Source: Rothia aerolata (lineage in GTDB: Bacteria > Actinomycetota > Actinomycetes > Actinomycetales > Micrococcaceae). Taken from it: a stretch of 64,000 bases of DNA. The stretch lies in assembly GCF_014635585.1 (NCBI RefSeq), contig NZ_BMDC01000005.1:25097-89096 (forward strand). The letters are read 5' to 3'. Positions 43,450 through 53,343 of this stretch are shown one piece after another. The number at the start of each line of letters is the position of its first letter. Position 1 is the stretch's first letter. Made by a program: the position numbers and the translations under genes. The notes beneath the pieces were generated by a model that was given only the letters and a program-made list of their open reading frames with translations, had not been told where the DNA came from and searched no databases.

Positions 43450-44388
43450 ATGGGGTTCATCAACAGGATTGAACAGGGCCTGGAGAAGGCCGTGCGTGGC
43501 ACCTTTAGCAAGGGTGGCGGCGTGTTTGAGCCGGTCGATTTGGCCAACCGTATTCGTACGGATATGGACAACAAGGCATACGCGATTTCCTCGGGCCGCA
43601 CTATTGCGCCCAATGTTTTCACCTTGGAGTTTGCGGCGGAGGATTTTCCCCGGGTTCAGAAGTGGGGTGCTGCCCTGGCAGAAGAGCTCTGCGATGTGGC
43701 GATTCGCCATGCCCGTACCCAGGGCTACTCCCTGCGCGGTTCTGTTCGGGTGACCTTCACCGTTGCCGAAGAGGTGGAGCCGGGTGACTTTGAGGTGCAT
43801 TCTTCTCAGGAGAAGGTTGCAGCACCCAATCAGCGCCAGGAAAGCCCCTCCCACCAGCAGGCTTACCGCCAGCCCGAGCCCCAGCTGCAGCAGCCGGCGT
43901 CCATTCGTCAAAGCGCCTTCGACACTCCCGACTCCGCAGCGGAGCCCCGTCTACATCGCCAGCCCAGGGTTCCTCGCCCACCGCGGCGTAACCAGCCGGA
44001 GCCCTCCCAGCATCCCAGCAACCACAGTCTGCTCACCGCCCCCACCCAGCTCAGCCCGCAGGTGGGCTTTGGTCAAAGCTATGCGCAGCAGCCCCAGGTG
44101 GTGCTTGAAATCAACGGTGAGAACTACTCGGTGCGTGATCTTCCGGTCGTTCTGGGCCGCGGTTCCAACGCCGATATCACGGTTGAAGATACCGGGGTTT
44201 CGCGCCGTCACTTAGAGATTATGGAGCAGGACGGCGTCTACCTGGCGGTAGACCTCGGTTCCACCAACGGTAGCTTTGTCAACGGTGAGAAGCTGATGGG
44301 TCGGCGCGAGATTGGCAACGGATCGGTGATCACTATGGGGCGGGCCCGCATTGTCTTTCGCCTGATGGTTCCAAGGGGGGAACGCTAA
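43450..44388 (+). CDS. fhaA: FhaA: DUF3662 and FHA domain protein
   Basis: 312 residues. The N-terminal DUF3662 domain begins GFINRIEQGLEKAVRG. A Gln/Pro-rich linker (125-215) follows, then a C-terminal FHA domain with GRGSNADI, SRRHLEI and LGSTNGSFVNG, which bind phosphothreonine. In mycobacteria FhaA binds the phosphorylated MviN pseudokinase region and is a PknB substrate. It is the first gene of a seven-gene operon with overlaps throughout. AAAGGAGG precedes the ATG. The 353-bp gap upstream holds presumably the operon promoter and nothing else that I can identify. Confidence 0.93.
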   Translation: MGFINRIEQGLEKAVRGTFSKGGGVFEPVDLANRIRTDMDNKAYAISSGRTIAPNVFTLEFAAEDFPRVQKWGAALAEELCDVAIRHARTQGYSLRGSVRVTFTVAEEVEPGDFEVHSSQEKVAAPNQRQESPSHQQAYRQPEPQLQQPASIRQSAFDTPDSAAEPRLHRQPRVPRPPRRNQPEPSQHPSNHSLLTAPTQLSPQVGFGQSYAQQPQVVLEINGENYSVRDLPVVLGRGSNADITVEDTGVSRRHLEIMEQDGVYLAVDLGSTNGSFVNGEKLMGRREIGNGSVITMGRARIVFRLMVPRGER

Positions 44389-44876
44389 TGGCCTCTGAAA
44401 TTACCGTTACGCTTCTGCGCTTTGCTTTTCTGGCTCTGCTGTGGAGCTTCGTCTTTTTGATTCTTGCGGCTTCGCGCCGGGATTTGGGCGTAGGTAAGAA
44501 TTTCCGCGCCACCCGCGCCGCGGCGGCGCCGTCCTCCCAGCCTGAGAGTCGCGCTGCCGGTCAGCAGACCCCGCCGCCTCCTGCCCGCCCCACCCAGCTG
44601 GTGATTACGGACGGCGCCCAGGCGGGTTCCGTGTTGCGTTTAGGAGACCAGCCCATCACCCTGGGTCGGGCCAGCGACATTGAGGTTTCCCTGCAGGATG
44701 ACTACGCTTCGGGCCGCCATGCCCGCCTCTTTCCCCAGGGTTCCCGCTGGTTTCTTGAAGACCTCGGTTCCACCAACGGCACCTTCGTGGGTGGCACCCG
44801 CCTCACCCGCGCCACCCCTATTGAGCCGGGCACCGACTTCCGCGTGGGCCGTACCACCATGCAGCTGAGGGCATAG
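44388..44876 (+). CDS. fhaB: FhaB (FipA-like) membrane-anchored FHA protein
   Basis: 162 residues. One N-terminal membrane helix (FAFLALLWSFVFLILAAS), an Ala/Pro linker, then an FHA domain (68-160) with LGRASDIEV, SGRHARLF and LGSTNGTFVGG. In mycobacteria it links FtsZ and FtsQ under phosphorylation control. It overlaps the last base of fhaA and is followed after 4 nt by pstP. Confidence 0.93.
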   Translation: MASEITVTLLRFAFLALLWSFVFLILAASRRDLGVGKNFRATRAAAAPSSQPESRAAGQQTPPPPARPTQLVITDGAQAGSVLRLGDQPITLGRASDIEVSLQDDYASGRHARLFPQGSRWFLEDLGSTNGTFVGGTRLTRATPIEPGTDFRVGRTTMQLRA

Positions 44877-44880
44877 GCTG

Positions 44881-46605
44881 ATGGGAATCGCTTTTCGCTA
44901 TGCCGCCCGCTCCGATGTGGGTAGAGTGCGCGCTAAAAATGATGACTCGGGCTACGCCGGTCATTATTTAGCGGTGGTTGCCGACGGCATGGGTGGCCAC
45001 GTGGGTGGCGACGTTGCCTCTGCCACCACCGTTTTAGACCTGACTCCGCTGGATCACCCGGGCTTCAACGGCTCTGCCGGCGTGTACCTGGCCGATGAAA
45101 TTACCACCGCCAACATGATTATGAACGAGCTGGTGGATCTCAACCCGCGCCTATCTGGCATGGGAACCACCTGCACTGCCCTGCTGATTGACGGCGAGCA
45201 GATTGAGCTTGCCCATATCGGTGACTCCCGCGCCTACCGCCTGCGCGGGGAAAATTTTGAGCAGATCACCACCGACCACACTTTTGTGCAGCGTCTGCTC
45301 GAAGAGGGGCGCCTGACCCCGCAGGAGGCGGAGAACCACCCGCACAAGAACGTGATTATGCGAGTGCTGGGTGATGTTGATGCCTCCCCCGAACTACAGA
45401 CCAAGACCCTCGATGCGGAAATCGGTGAGAAGTGGGTTCTTTCTTCAGACGGTCTTGACTCGGTGGTTGAGGTCTCTGAGATTGAGGCGGTGATGCGCTC
45501 CACCGGCGACCTCAAGCAGATTTGCGATACTCTGGTTGACCTCACTCTCGACCGAGGTGCCCCCGATAACGTCACGGTGGTGGTGCTGTCGGTGATCGAT
45601 GAGGAAAGTCTCTCAGACGCTATTACCTCCCCCCAGCCTATTATTCCCCTGCGGAAATATACGCAGGACGGCGAGCTAATTGGCGAGGCTCCCGAGGTGG
45701 AGGAAGCTGCCGAACTGGCCCCCTCTGCCGAGGATAAACCGGAGGGCCGTGAAGAAACCGCAGAGACCGCCGACGGCGAGGAGGCGGCGTCCAAACATCG
45801 CGCCCCCTGGCGCCGCCGCCTGCCCCACGACGCCAAGCTGCGCAACGCCCTGCGCCACGGCAAGTGGCGCGGCGAGTCTTTCTCCGACGGCGTCTTTAAT
45901 ATGATGACCGAGACCTCGGGGCTGGACGAGCGCCCCGAACGGTGCGAGGATTCGTCGGCTGCGGTACTGCGGCAGGAACTCAACGAGAGGCCCCACCAGC
46001 TGGTGGGTGCGGCAGCCAATGCCACCAATACCGGCATGATTCCTGCGGTGACCAACCGTACCCTGGAACGGCGCGCCACCATGACCGAAACCAAGGAGCA
46101 GCAGCCGGTGGATGATCCGGCTGACCTACCCGAGGAAATTCAGGCGCTGATTGATGATTCGCAGCCGCCCCGACCCAATTGGCCGTTGCGCTTCTTTGTC
46201 ACGGTGCTGGCCCTGGGTGCCGTGCTGGCAGCCGGCGCCGCCTTTCTCAACTGGGTGGATAACCAGTACTACGTGGGAATTAGCGACGAGAAGGTGGCGG
46301 TCTACAGCGGTATTCCCCAGTCCATTGGACCGGTACACCTCTACGAGGTGGTGGAAGAAACCGATATTGAGGTGAATTCCCTACCTGAGTACTCGAGGTC
46401 CCTGTTGCAGGGCACTATCTCTGCCGAGGATGAGGCCGATGCCGAGCGCATAGTCAGCGACCTTCAGGCGCAGGCAGACCTTCGCTCCGACAGCGGACAG
46501 GATTCCCCGCAGCCCACCCCCGGCACCGTGACAACGGTAAGACCCTCAGACAGCGCTTCACCCAGCAGTTCAGAACCGAGCAGATCAGGAGGCACCAATG
46601 GCTAA
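44881..46605 (+). CDS. pstP: PstP: PP2C Ser/Thr protein phosphatase, membrane-anchored
   Basis: 574 residues. PP2C catalytic domain (1-240) with metal-binding motifs RAKNDDSGYAG, VVADGMGGHVGGD, GTTCTALLI, HIGDSRAYRLR, SSDGLDSVV and APDNVTVVV. A long charged cytoplasmic linker, one membrane helix (about 434-457, FFVTVLALGAVLAAGAAFLN) and an extracellular domain follow. It dephosphorylates PknA/PknB substrates. The linker between the domains is longer than in mycobacteria. It overlaps the next gene by 8 nt. Confidence 0.94.
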   Translation: MGIAFRYAARSDVGRVRAKNDDSGYAGHYLAVVADGMGGHVGGDVASATTVLDLTPLDHPGFNGSAGVYLADEITTANMIMNELVDLNPRLSGMGTTCTALLIDGEQIELAHIGDSRAYRLRGENFEQITTDHTFVQRLLEEGRLTPQEAENHPHKNVIMRVLGDVDASPELQTKTLDAEIGEKWVLSSDGLDSVVEVSEIEAVMRSTGDLKQICDTLVDLTLDRGAPDNVTVVVLSVIDEESLSDAITSPQPIIPLRKYTQDGELIGEAPEVEEAAELAPSAEDKPEGREETAETADGEEAASKHRAPWRRRLPHDAKLRNALRHGKWRGESFSDGVFNMMTETSGLDERPERCEDSSAAVLRQELNERPHQLVGAAANATNTGMIPAVTNRTLERRATMTETKEQQPVDDPADLPEEIQALIDDSQPPRPNWPLRFFVTVLALGAVLAAGAAFLNWVDNQYYVGISDEKVAVYSGIPQSIGPVHLYEVVEETDIEVNSLPEYSRSLLQGTISAEDEADAERIVSDLQAQADLRSDSGQDSPQPTPGTVTTVRPSDSASPSSSEPSRSGGTNG

Positions 46606-48049
46606 GAAAAACCTGGCTGACTCCCTGCCCGCGCCCAAGTCCCGCCGCATGGTAGAGCTGGCACTGACCCTCATCGCCGTGGCGCTCTGCCCCGCTAGCA
46701 TGTGGCTCATTGATTCCGAGGCAATTGCCGAGGGTGAGACCACCTGGCTTTTGGCTACCGCGGTGCTAGGTGGCGGCGCCCTGCTGATTCATATCGTTCT
46801 GCACCTGCGCGCCAGGTATGCAGACCCCTTTATTCTGCCCTGCGTGGTAGCCCTCAATGCTCTGGGGCTGGCCATGATCTATCGGATTGATTTGACCACC
46901 AGCGCTAACGCCGGTGCCAGCCAGATTATCTGGACGGGCGTGGCGATGGTCGCCGCGGCTGCGGTGATCTTCTTCCTCAAAGACCATAAGGTTCTGCGGA
47001 AGATTACCTATATTTCGCTAGCGGCATCTTTAGTTCTGCTGCTTCTGCCCCTGCTCCCCTTCATTGGGCTAGAGCTCAACGGCGCCCGAATTTGGATCTC
47101 GGTGGCGGGCCGCACCTTCCAGCCCGGCGAGATTGCCAAGATTACTCTGGCTATATTCTTCGCCGGCTATCTTTCGATCCACCGCGACCTCATCATGCTG
47201 GCAGGCAAGAAGGTGGGCCCGGTGCGCCTGCCCCGCTTCAAAGACCTTGCCCCCATGTTCGTCGCCTGGCTGGCAAGTATCGGCGTGCTGGTCTTCCAGC
47301 GTGACCTCGGTTCAGCGATCCTCTTCTTCGGACTCTTTATGGCCATGCTCTACCTGGCCACTGAATCCCGCACCTGGGTGGCGCTGGGCCTGATTTTTGT
47401 GGCTGCCGGAGGTGTGCTCGCCTACAACTTCATCAGCCACGTGAACTACCGTATCTACGCTTGGATTCACGCTTTCGACCCCGAAATTTATAACCAGGCA
47501 TACGGCGGTTCGGGCCAGATTATTCAGGGTCTCTTCGGCCTGGCAGCCGGTGGTCTCTTCGGTAAGGGCTGGGGCAACGGCCGCCCCGACCTGGTGGCGT
47601 TCTCCAACTCAGACATGATTATTACCGCCCTGGGTGAAGAACTGGGCCTGGTGGGCCTCGCCGCCATTCTCATGCTCTTTCTGCTGGTGATTACCAGGGG
47701 TCTGCGCGCAGCCCTGGGAACCCGCGATAGCTTCGGCAAGCTGCTGGCCGGTGGGCTTTCCGCCGTCATGGTGCTGCAACTCTTTGTGGTGATTGGCGGC
47801 GTTACCCGACTCATTCCGCTGACCGGTCTGACCACCCCCTTTATGTCGGCCGGTGGCTCATCTCTGCTAGCCAACTGGGTGATTGTGGCGATTCTGCTGG
47901 CCATCTCCCACACCGCCCGCGCCCCGCACGTGGTGGAGATGTATGACGACCAACAAGACAGCATCGACTACAGCGGTAGCGAAAATGACGGCGCAACCAG
48001 CGTGATTTCCCGTATTTCTTCAACTTCTGCAGGAGGCGAGAATGAATAA
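46598..48049 (+). CDS. rodA: SEDS peptidoglycan glycosyltransferase (FtsW/RodA)
   Basis: 483 residues, about 12 membrane helices, SEDS family. Blocks are NGARIWISVAGRTFQPGEIAK, FQRDLGSAILFFGLF and LGEELGLVGLAAIL, with the catalytic Asp in the ERDLG-like position and a C-terminal GLTTPFMSAGGSSLLANW. It polymerises lipid II together with the transpeptidase encoded by the next, overlapping gene. Operon position equals Rv0017c (rodA) of M. tuberculosis. Confidence 0.93.
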   Translation: MAKKNLADSLPAPKSRRMVELALTLIAVALCPASMWLIDSEAIAEGETTWLLATAVLGGGALLIHIVLHLRARYADPFILPCVVALNALGLAMIYRIDLTTSANAGASQIIWTGVAMVAAAAVIFFLKDHKVLRKITYISLAASLVLLLLPLLPFIGLELNGARIWISVAGRTFQPGEIAKITLAIFFAGYLSIHRDLIMLAGKKVGPVRLPRFKDLAPMFVAWLASIGVLVFQRDLGSAILFFGLFMAMLYLATESRTWVALGLIFVAAGGVLAYNFISHVNYRIYAWIHAFDPEIYNQAYGGSGQIIQGLFGLAAGGLFGKGWGNGRPDLVAFSNSDMIITALGEELGLVGLAAILMLFLLVITRGLRAALGTRDSFGKLLAGGLSAVMVLQLFVVIGGVTRLIPLTGLTTPFMSAGGSSLLANWVIVAILLAISHTARAPHVVEMYDDQQDSIDYSGSENDGATSVISRISSTSAGGENE

Positions 48050-49487
48050 AGCAATCCGGAATGTGTGGGTTGTCTCCGCCTGCGTTTTTATTCTGCTGTT
48101 GGGCTCGCTGAGTTACATCCAGTTCTTCGACGCCAAGTCTCTAAGCGCTAACGCCTGGAACTCCCGTTCCATGTATGAAAGCTACGGGGCCCAGCGCGGT
48201 TCGATTGTGGTGGACGGCCGCGAAATCGCCTCGTCAGTGCCCTCGGACGACGGCTACGACTACCAGCGCATCTACTCCAGCCCCGAGGCCTACGCTAACC
48301 TGACCGGCTACTTCTCGTCGATCTACGGCACCACCGGGCTGGAATCGGCCATGAATGAGGAGCTGGCGGGAACCTCTGACCGGCAGTTCTATGACCGCCT
48401 GGCCCAGATGTTCACCGGCGGATCGTCACAGGGGGCCACCGTGGAGCTGACCATCGACTCTCAGCTGCAGGAGCTGGCCTACAACCTGCTGGCGGGGCAC
48501 AAAGGATCCATCGTGGCGCTGAACCCCAAAACCGGCGAGGTGCTGGCTATGGCTTCGACCCCCTCCTACGACCCCAATGCCCTGGCCTCGCACAACAACG
48601 AGTCGGTACTGGCCCAGTACCAGGCGCTGACCGAAGACTCCGATAACCCGCTCTATAACCGGGCGATTGCCGGAAACACCTACTCGCCCGGCTCTACCTT
48701 CAAGATTATTGACGCGGTAGCAGCTCTCGAGTCTGGCAAATACAATAAAGACAGCGTGATTGATAATCCCCAGGAGTACAGGCTGCCCGGTACTAACACC
48801 ACTTTGCCCAACTATGTGAACGGCCAATGTGCCACCCGCACCGAAGCCACCATAGAATGGGCTTTAGCGCAGTCGTGCAATACTCCTTTTGCCCAGATTG
48901 CGATGGATATTGGAGAGGATAAGCTGACTGAGGTAGCACAGAATTTTGGTTACGGGGATTCGTCCCTGTCTATTCCGCTAGCGGTTTCTGAGTCGGTCTT
49001 TCCGGCTGACATGGCCGAGAGCGAATTGGCCCAGGCTGCCATCGGTCAGTTCGATGTACGAACCACCCCCTTGCAGGTGGCCATGACTTCAGCAGCTATT
49101 GCCAATGACGGCAAGCAGATGAAACCGAACCTGATTCGGTCAGTAAAATCGCATAATTTGAATTCTCTTTATGAGTTTTCGTCAGAAGAGTTGAGACAAT
49201 CGACATCTAAGCAGGTTGCTCAGCAGGTGAAAGATTGGATGGTTAATGACGTGGACAATGGCATCGCGTCTGGCGCCGCGGTAGGCGGGGTCAAGGTTGC
49301 CGGTAAAACCGGTACCGCCGAACTTGGTACCTCCGGTCTCAACAACGCGTGGTTTACGGGTTTTGCGCCTGCTGATGACCCACAGATTGCACTTGCAGTG
49401 GTATACGAAGGTGTGGATACTGCTGAGGGAGCGCAGCTTGCAGCTCCTGCAGCCCAGCAGATTTTCGAGGCGGTGTTGAACAAGTGA
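48042..49487 (+). CDS. pbpA: Class B penicillin-binding protein (PbpA), transpeptidase
   Basis: 481 residues. One N-terminal membrane helix (VWVVSACVFILLLGSLSYIQ), then a dimerisation region and the transpeptidase domain. SxxK is STFK (about 219, in SPGSTFKII), SxN is SCN (in AQSCNTPFA) and KTG is in VAGKTGTAE (about 420). It crosslinks peptidoglycan with the SEDS partner encoded just before. It overlaps both neighbours (8 nt and 4 nt). Confidence 0.94.
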   Translation: MNKAIRNVWVVSACVFILLLGSLSYIQFFDAKSLSANAWNSRSMYESYGAQRGSIVVDGREIASSVPSDDGYDYQRIYSSPEAYANLTGYFSSIYGTTGLESAMNEELAGTSDRQFYDRLAQMFTGGSSQGATVELTIDSQLQELAYNLLAGHKGSIVALNPKTGEVLAMASTPSYDPNALASHNNESVLAQYQALTEDSDNPLYNRAIAGNTYSPGSTFKIIDAVAALESGKYNKDSVIDNPQEYRLPGTNTTLPNYVNGQCATRTEATIEWALAQSCNTPFAQIAMDIGEDKLTEVAQNFGYGDSSLSIPLAVSESVFPADMAESELAQAAIGQFDVRTTPLQVAMTSAAIANDGKQMKPNLIRSVKSHNLNSLYEFSSEELRQSTSKQVAQQVKDWMVNDVDNGIASGAAVGGVKVAGKTGTAELGTSGLNNAWFTGFAPADDPQIALAVVYEGVDTAEGAQLAAPAAQQIFEAVLNK

Positions 49488-51196
49488 GACCCTCAACCGA
49501 GACAACTCTGGGCGGTCGTTACGATCTGACCGAGCGCATTGCTATTGGCGGCATGGGTGAGGTCTGGAAGGCCCGAGACAAGGTACTGGGGCGCATAGTC
49601 GCGGTCAAGATTCTGAAAGAGGAATATACCGGCGACCCCGGTTTCCTCGAGCGTTTCCGCGCCGAGGCCCGCCACACTGCCCTGCTTAACCACCCCGGTG
49701 TAGCCAATGTTTTTGACTACGGTGAGGAGGAGGGCTCTGCCTACCTGGTCATGGAGCTGGTTCCGGGTGAGCCACTGTCTGCCATTATCGAGCGCGAGCG
49801 CAAGCTCGATCCCGACCGTATTTTGAATATCATTGCCCAGACTGCCCGCGCGTTGGCTGCCGCCCACGCTCAGGGTCTGGTGCACCGCGATGTGAAGCCC
49901 GGTAACCTGATTATCACTCCCGATGATCGCGTGAAGGTCACCGACTTTGGTATTGCCCGCCTGGCAGACCAGGTGCCGCTGACCGCCACCGGCCAGGTGA
50001 TGGGTACCGCCCAGTATCTTGCGCCCGAGCAGGCTACCGGCCAGCAGGCTACCGCCTCTTCAGATATGTATTCTCTGGGCATTATTGGCTATGAGTGCCT
50101 GGCGGGTAAGCGCCCCTTTACCGGCGAGTCGCAGATTGCTATTGCGCTAGCCCAGGTGAACGATCCACCTCCGCCGCTGCCCAAGAAGGTGCCGGCTGCG
50201 GCGGCCGGCTTGATTATGTGCCTGCTGTCTAAGGATCCCGCCCAGCGCCCCGAGAACGCTACGGCTCTGGCGAGCGCGATTGACGCGATTCGCCGCCGCG
50301 ATATTCCCGCAGCTATTAAGGCTGTTCCGTCCCTGGAGCAGTTCCTACCCCGCGGCGCCCAGACCTCGGCAACCGAGGTGATGACCGCCCCCACCGCTGT
50401 TGCTGCAACAACTCCGCGTTTTGGTAGCGGTCAGCGGTATAACCCGCAGCCCACCACCGCCGAGATGCCCGCCGTCAGCGGCTCCACCCTGGCGTCGTCC
50501 CCGGCCTACCCCGCCGCGCCGGTTAAGAAGAAGTCGCCCTGGGGCTGGGTCTCCCTGCTTCTGGCGCTGGTTCTTGCCGGTCTGCTGGTCTGGTTCTTCT
50601 TGGCTGGCAACAACAGCAGCTCCAGCACCACCTCTGACGACGCCACGCCCACGGCCGAGGGTACTGTCTCTACGGTAGAGGCTAGCCCCGAGGACGACGC
50701 CGCGGCGGCTACAGACACCGTTGAGACGGTGGAGATCAACCCGGCTAATTTCGAGGGTCGCAACCTTGAAGAGGTCGTCAACGAACTGGTTAACATGGGG
50801 CTGTCTACCCGAACCACCGGGGTTACCTCAGATCAACCGTCAGATACCGTTCTTTCGGTCTCCCCCAGCGGTACCGTTGAGGTAGGTAGCACGGTCACGG
50901 TCGAGTATTCCACCGGCCCCCGCTCTGTGACCCTGCCCAGTGACCTTGAGGGTAAGGATGCCGATGAGGCGATTAACCAGATTACCGAGCTGGGTGTGAA
51001 CGTGAAGGTACACCAGGAGGAGTCGAGGAGCGCAGACGAGAACACGGTTCTGCGAACCAACCCCTCTTCTGGGTCTCAGGTTGAAGTTGGTAGTAGCGTA
51101 GATGTTTACGTGGCTACCGCTCCGGAAGCTTCAGCCAGTGCCTCTGCCAGCGCCTCCGCACAGGCTTCCCCCACCACTACTACCGCAGCGAACTAA
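49484..51196 (+). CDS. pknA: PknA-type Ser/Thr kinase carrying PASTA domains
   Basis: 570 residues. Kinase domain (10-275): glycine loop IAIGGMGEVWKA, Lys of VAVKILKEE, catalytic HRDVKPGNLI, DFGIARL and APEQATG. A linker, one membrane helix (GWVSLLLALVLAGLLVWFFL, near 365) and two extracellular PASTA units (NFEGRNLEEVVNELVNMG and LEGKDADEAINQITELGV) follow, then a Ser/Ala/Thr tail. M. tuberculosis PknA has no PASTA units, so this is a variant. The GTG start overlaps the pbpA stop by 4 nt. Confidence 0.92.
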   Translation: MRPSTETTLGGRYDLTERIAIGGMGEVWKARDKVLGRIVAVKILKEEYTGDPGFLERFRAEARHTALLNHPGVANVFDYGEEEGSAYLVMELVPGEPLSAIIERERKLDPDRILNIIAQTARALAAAHAQGLVHRDVKPGNLIITPDDRVKVTDFGIARLADQVPLTATGQVMGTAQYLAPEQATGQQATASSDMYSLGIIGYECLAGKRPFTGESQIAIALAQVNDPPPPLPKKVPAAAAGLIMCLLSKDPAQRPENATALASAIDAIRRRDIPAAIKAVPSLEQFLPRGAQTSATEVMTAPTAVAATTPRFGSGQRYNPQPTTAEMPAVSGSTLASSPAYPAAPVKKKSPWGWVSLLLALVLAGLLVWFFLAGNNSSSSTTSDDATPTAEGTVSTVEASPEDDAAAATDTVETVEINPANFEGRNLEEVVNELVNMGLSTRTTGVTSDQPSDTVLSVSPSGTVEVGSTVTVEYSTGPRSVTLPSDLEGKDADEAINQITELGVNVKVHQEESRSADENTVLRTNPSSGSQVEVGSSVDVYVATAPEASASASASASAQASPTTTTAAN

Positions 51197-51199
51197 CGG

Positions 51200-53263
51200 G
51201 TGAAACGTATGGAATTTAGTGTTCCCGAAATGATTGATACGCGTTACCGGGTCAAAGAGAAAATTGGCTCGGGCGCTATGGCCAATGTCTACTCGGCAGA
51301 AGACACCCGCTTGGGGCGCGCAGTAGCTCTGAAGATTCTTGATCCCGCCCACGCGGCGGATGAGACTTTCCGTGCCCGCTTTCAGCAGGAGGCTGAGTCG
51401 GTTGCCTCGCTGAATCACCCCACCATTGTCAGTGTCTACGACACCGGCACCTTCTCTTCCGGTTCTGTTCAGGTGCCCTTTATGGTCATGGAGCTGGTGG
51501 GCGGTAAGTCCCTGCGGGAGATTCTTGATGCCCGCGGCGAGCTGCCGGTAGATGAGGCCCTTTCCTACGGTAGCCAGATTCTTGAGGCGCTTCAGTATGC
51601 GGGCGACCGCGGTGTTGTACACCGCGATATTAAGCCCGCCAACGTGATGATTCTGCCCCAGACCGAGGAAGACGCTTCTCAGGGCCGCGCGGGTCAGGTG
51701 AAGGTCATGGACTTCGGCATTGCCAGCGCGATGACCGAATCCGGTGAGGCACTCGCCGGGGAAAAGACCGTGATGGGCACTGCCCGCTATGTCTCTCCCG
51801 AGCAGGCCCGGGGCGAAACCGTAGATTCTCGTAGCGACATATATTCTGCCGCCTGCGTGATTTATGAGATGATTTCCGGTCACTCTCCCTTTGACGCCGA
51901 CTCCACCGAAGAGCTGGTTTCCAAGCACCTTTCTGAGGTTCCCCAGCCCCCCAGCGCTTTCGCCCAGCAGCAGATTCCCGCTGCTCTCGATACCGTTTTG
52001 CTCAAGGCCCTGAGCAAGTCCCGGGCAAGCCGTTACCAGAATGCCGATGCCTTCCGCACCGCTCTGGCTGGTGCCGCTGCCTCCCACGGTGCTGGCTCCA
52101 CCGCGGCGTCGTCCTACGATGACACCGCCACCGTGCCCACCACCGCCCTGGGGGCAGGTGCCCTAGCTACGGGAGCGGCAGCCGGAGCTGGCGCGACCGC
52201 CGGTTACACCACCTCTAGCCAACCCGCTCCCACCGAAGAAACCGGGCTGGGCAGCTTCTTCGACAACGCCGAGGCGGAGTACTCAGACGACGAGCTCTAC
52301 GACTACGAACGCAACGAAGCCCTGGCCAAGAAAAAGCGCCGCCGGGCTGCCTGGACCAAGGTCATCACCGGCATGGTGATTGCCGCCCTGGCCCTCTTCT
52401 CCATCGGCACCGTGCTCTACTACCAGAACGAGCTCAACAAGGTACCCACCCACGAGGTTCCCGCGCTACAGGGAGTCAATCGCGAAGAGGCAGAGAACAC
52501 TCTGCGCAACATGAACCTGAGCGTGAAGTGGGAAGAAGAGTTCTCTGACGACGTGGAGAAAGACAACGTCATTAAGACCTCCCCGGTCACCGGCACCGAG
52601 GTTGAAGAGGGCACTGAGGTAACCGTGACCCTCTCCGATGGTCCCTCCCGCGTGGCGGTGCCCGATAACCTTGAGGGTCAGAGCGAATCCTACGTGCGCT
52701 CTGCCCTGGAGGAGGCGGGCTTTAAGGCCGGCCGCACCTCCAACGTCAATAGCGCCACCGTACCGGCGGGCATGGTTGTCAACACCACCCCCGCCGCCGG
52801 CGAGCAGGCAGATGCCGGTTCTACCGTGGATATTATTCTCTCCACCGGCAAGGTAGAGGTACCCGACGTCACCGGCATGACCCGCGACCAGGCTATTGCC
52901 GCCCTGCAGGCACCCGAGGTGATGCTCTCTACCAATATCGAGACCGTACAGACCAGCGGGCAGCCGGCGGGCACCGTGATCTCGCAGAGCTCGGCTCCCG
53001 GCACCTCGATTGAGCAGGGTTCAACCGTGACTATCCGCGTGGCGGCGGCACCCGCGCCCACCGCCGCACCCAATAACCCCAATTCGAACAACAACTCGAA
53101 CCAGGGCAATAACGGCAACTCTAACCCCGGAAACTCAGGATCAAACAACGACACTGGTTCCTCAGAGAATGAGCCTTCTTCGGCTCCCTCATCCAGTGCC
53201 GCACCGAGCGCGCCTGCCTCAGCATCTGCCCAGCCTTCTGCCTCAGCTTCGGCGCGAGGATAA
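51200..53263 (+). CDS. pknB: PknB: Ser/Thr kinase with PASTA domains
   Basis: 687 residues. Kinase domain (10-290): GSGAMANVYSAED, VALKILD, HRDIKPANVMI, DFGIASAM and YVSPEQARGE. Membrane helix near 390-410 (VITGMVIAALALFSIGTVLY), then three PASTA units (VPALQGVNREEAENTL, VPDNLEGQSESYVRSAL, VPDVTGMTRDQAIAAL) that sense muropeptides or lipid II, and a low-complexity Asn/Ser/Ala tail. It is the master regulator of wall growth with FhaA, FhaB and PstP. ATG 51209 with GGGTGA upstream is an alternative start to GTG 51200. Confidence 0.95.
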   Translation: MKRMEFSVPEMIDTRYRVKEKIGSGAMANVYSAEDTRLGRAVALKILDPAHAADETFRARFQQEAESVASLNHPTIVSVYDTGTFSSGSVQVPFMVMELVGGKSLREILDARGELPVDEALSYGSQILEALQYAGDRGVVHRDIKPANVMILPQTEEDASQGRAGQVKVMDFGIASAMTESGEALAGEKTVMGTARYVSPEQARGETVDSRSDIYSAACVIYEMISGHSPFDADSTEELVSKHLSEVPQPPSAFAQQQIPAALDTVLLKALSKSRASRYQNADAFRTALAGAAASHGAGSTAASSYDDTATVPTTALGAGALATGAAAGAGATAGYTTSSQPAPTEETGLGSFFDNAEAEYSDDELYDYERNEALAKKKRRRAAWTKVITGMVIAALALFSIGTVLYYQNELNKVPTHEVPALQGVNREEAENTLRNMNLSVKWEEEFSDDVEKDNVIKTSPVTGTEVEEGTEVTVTLSDGPSRVAVPDNLEGQSESYVRSALEEAGFKAGRTSNVNSATVPAGMVVNTTPAAGEQADAGSTVDIILSTGKVEVPDVTGMTRDQAIAALQAPEVMLSTNIETVQTSGQPAGTVISQSSAPGTSIEQGSTVTIRVAAAPAPTAAPNNPNSNNNSNQGNNGNSNPGNSGSNNDTGSSENEPSSAPSSSAAPSAPASASAQPSASASARG

Positions 53264-53284
53264 AGAATAAGGACGGCGCTGCTA

Positions 53285-53334
53285 GACAAAAGCGCGGGGG
53301 GCTAGGATTAACCCTAGCTCCCCGCGCTTTTGTC
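53285..53334. terminator. 22-bp bidirectional terminator between pknB and trpG-like gene
   Basis: The arms at 53285-53306 (GACAAAAGCGCGGGG...) and 53313-53334 pair with one G-T wobble. The loop is 6 nt. Confidence 0.88.
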
Positions 53335-53343
53335 TTGAGTTCT

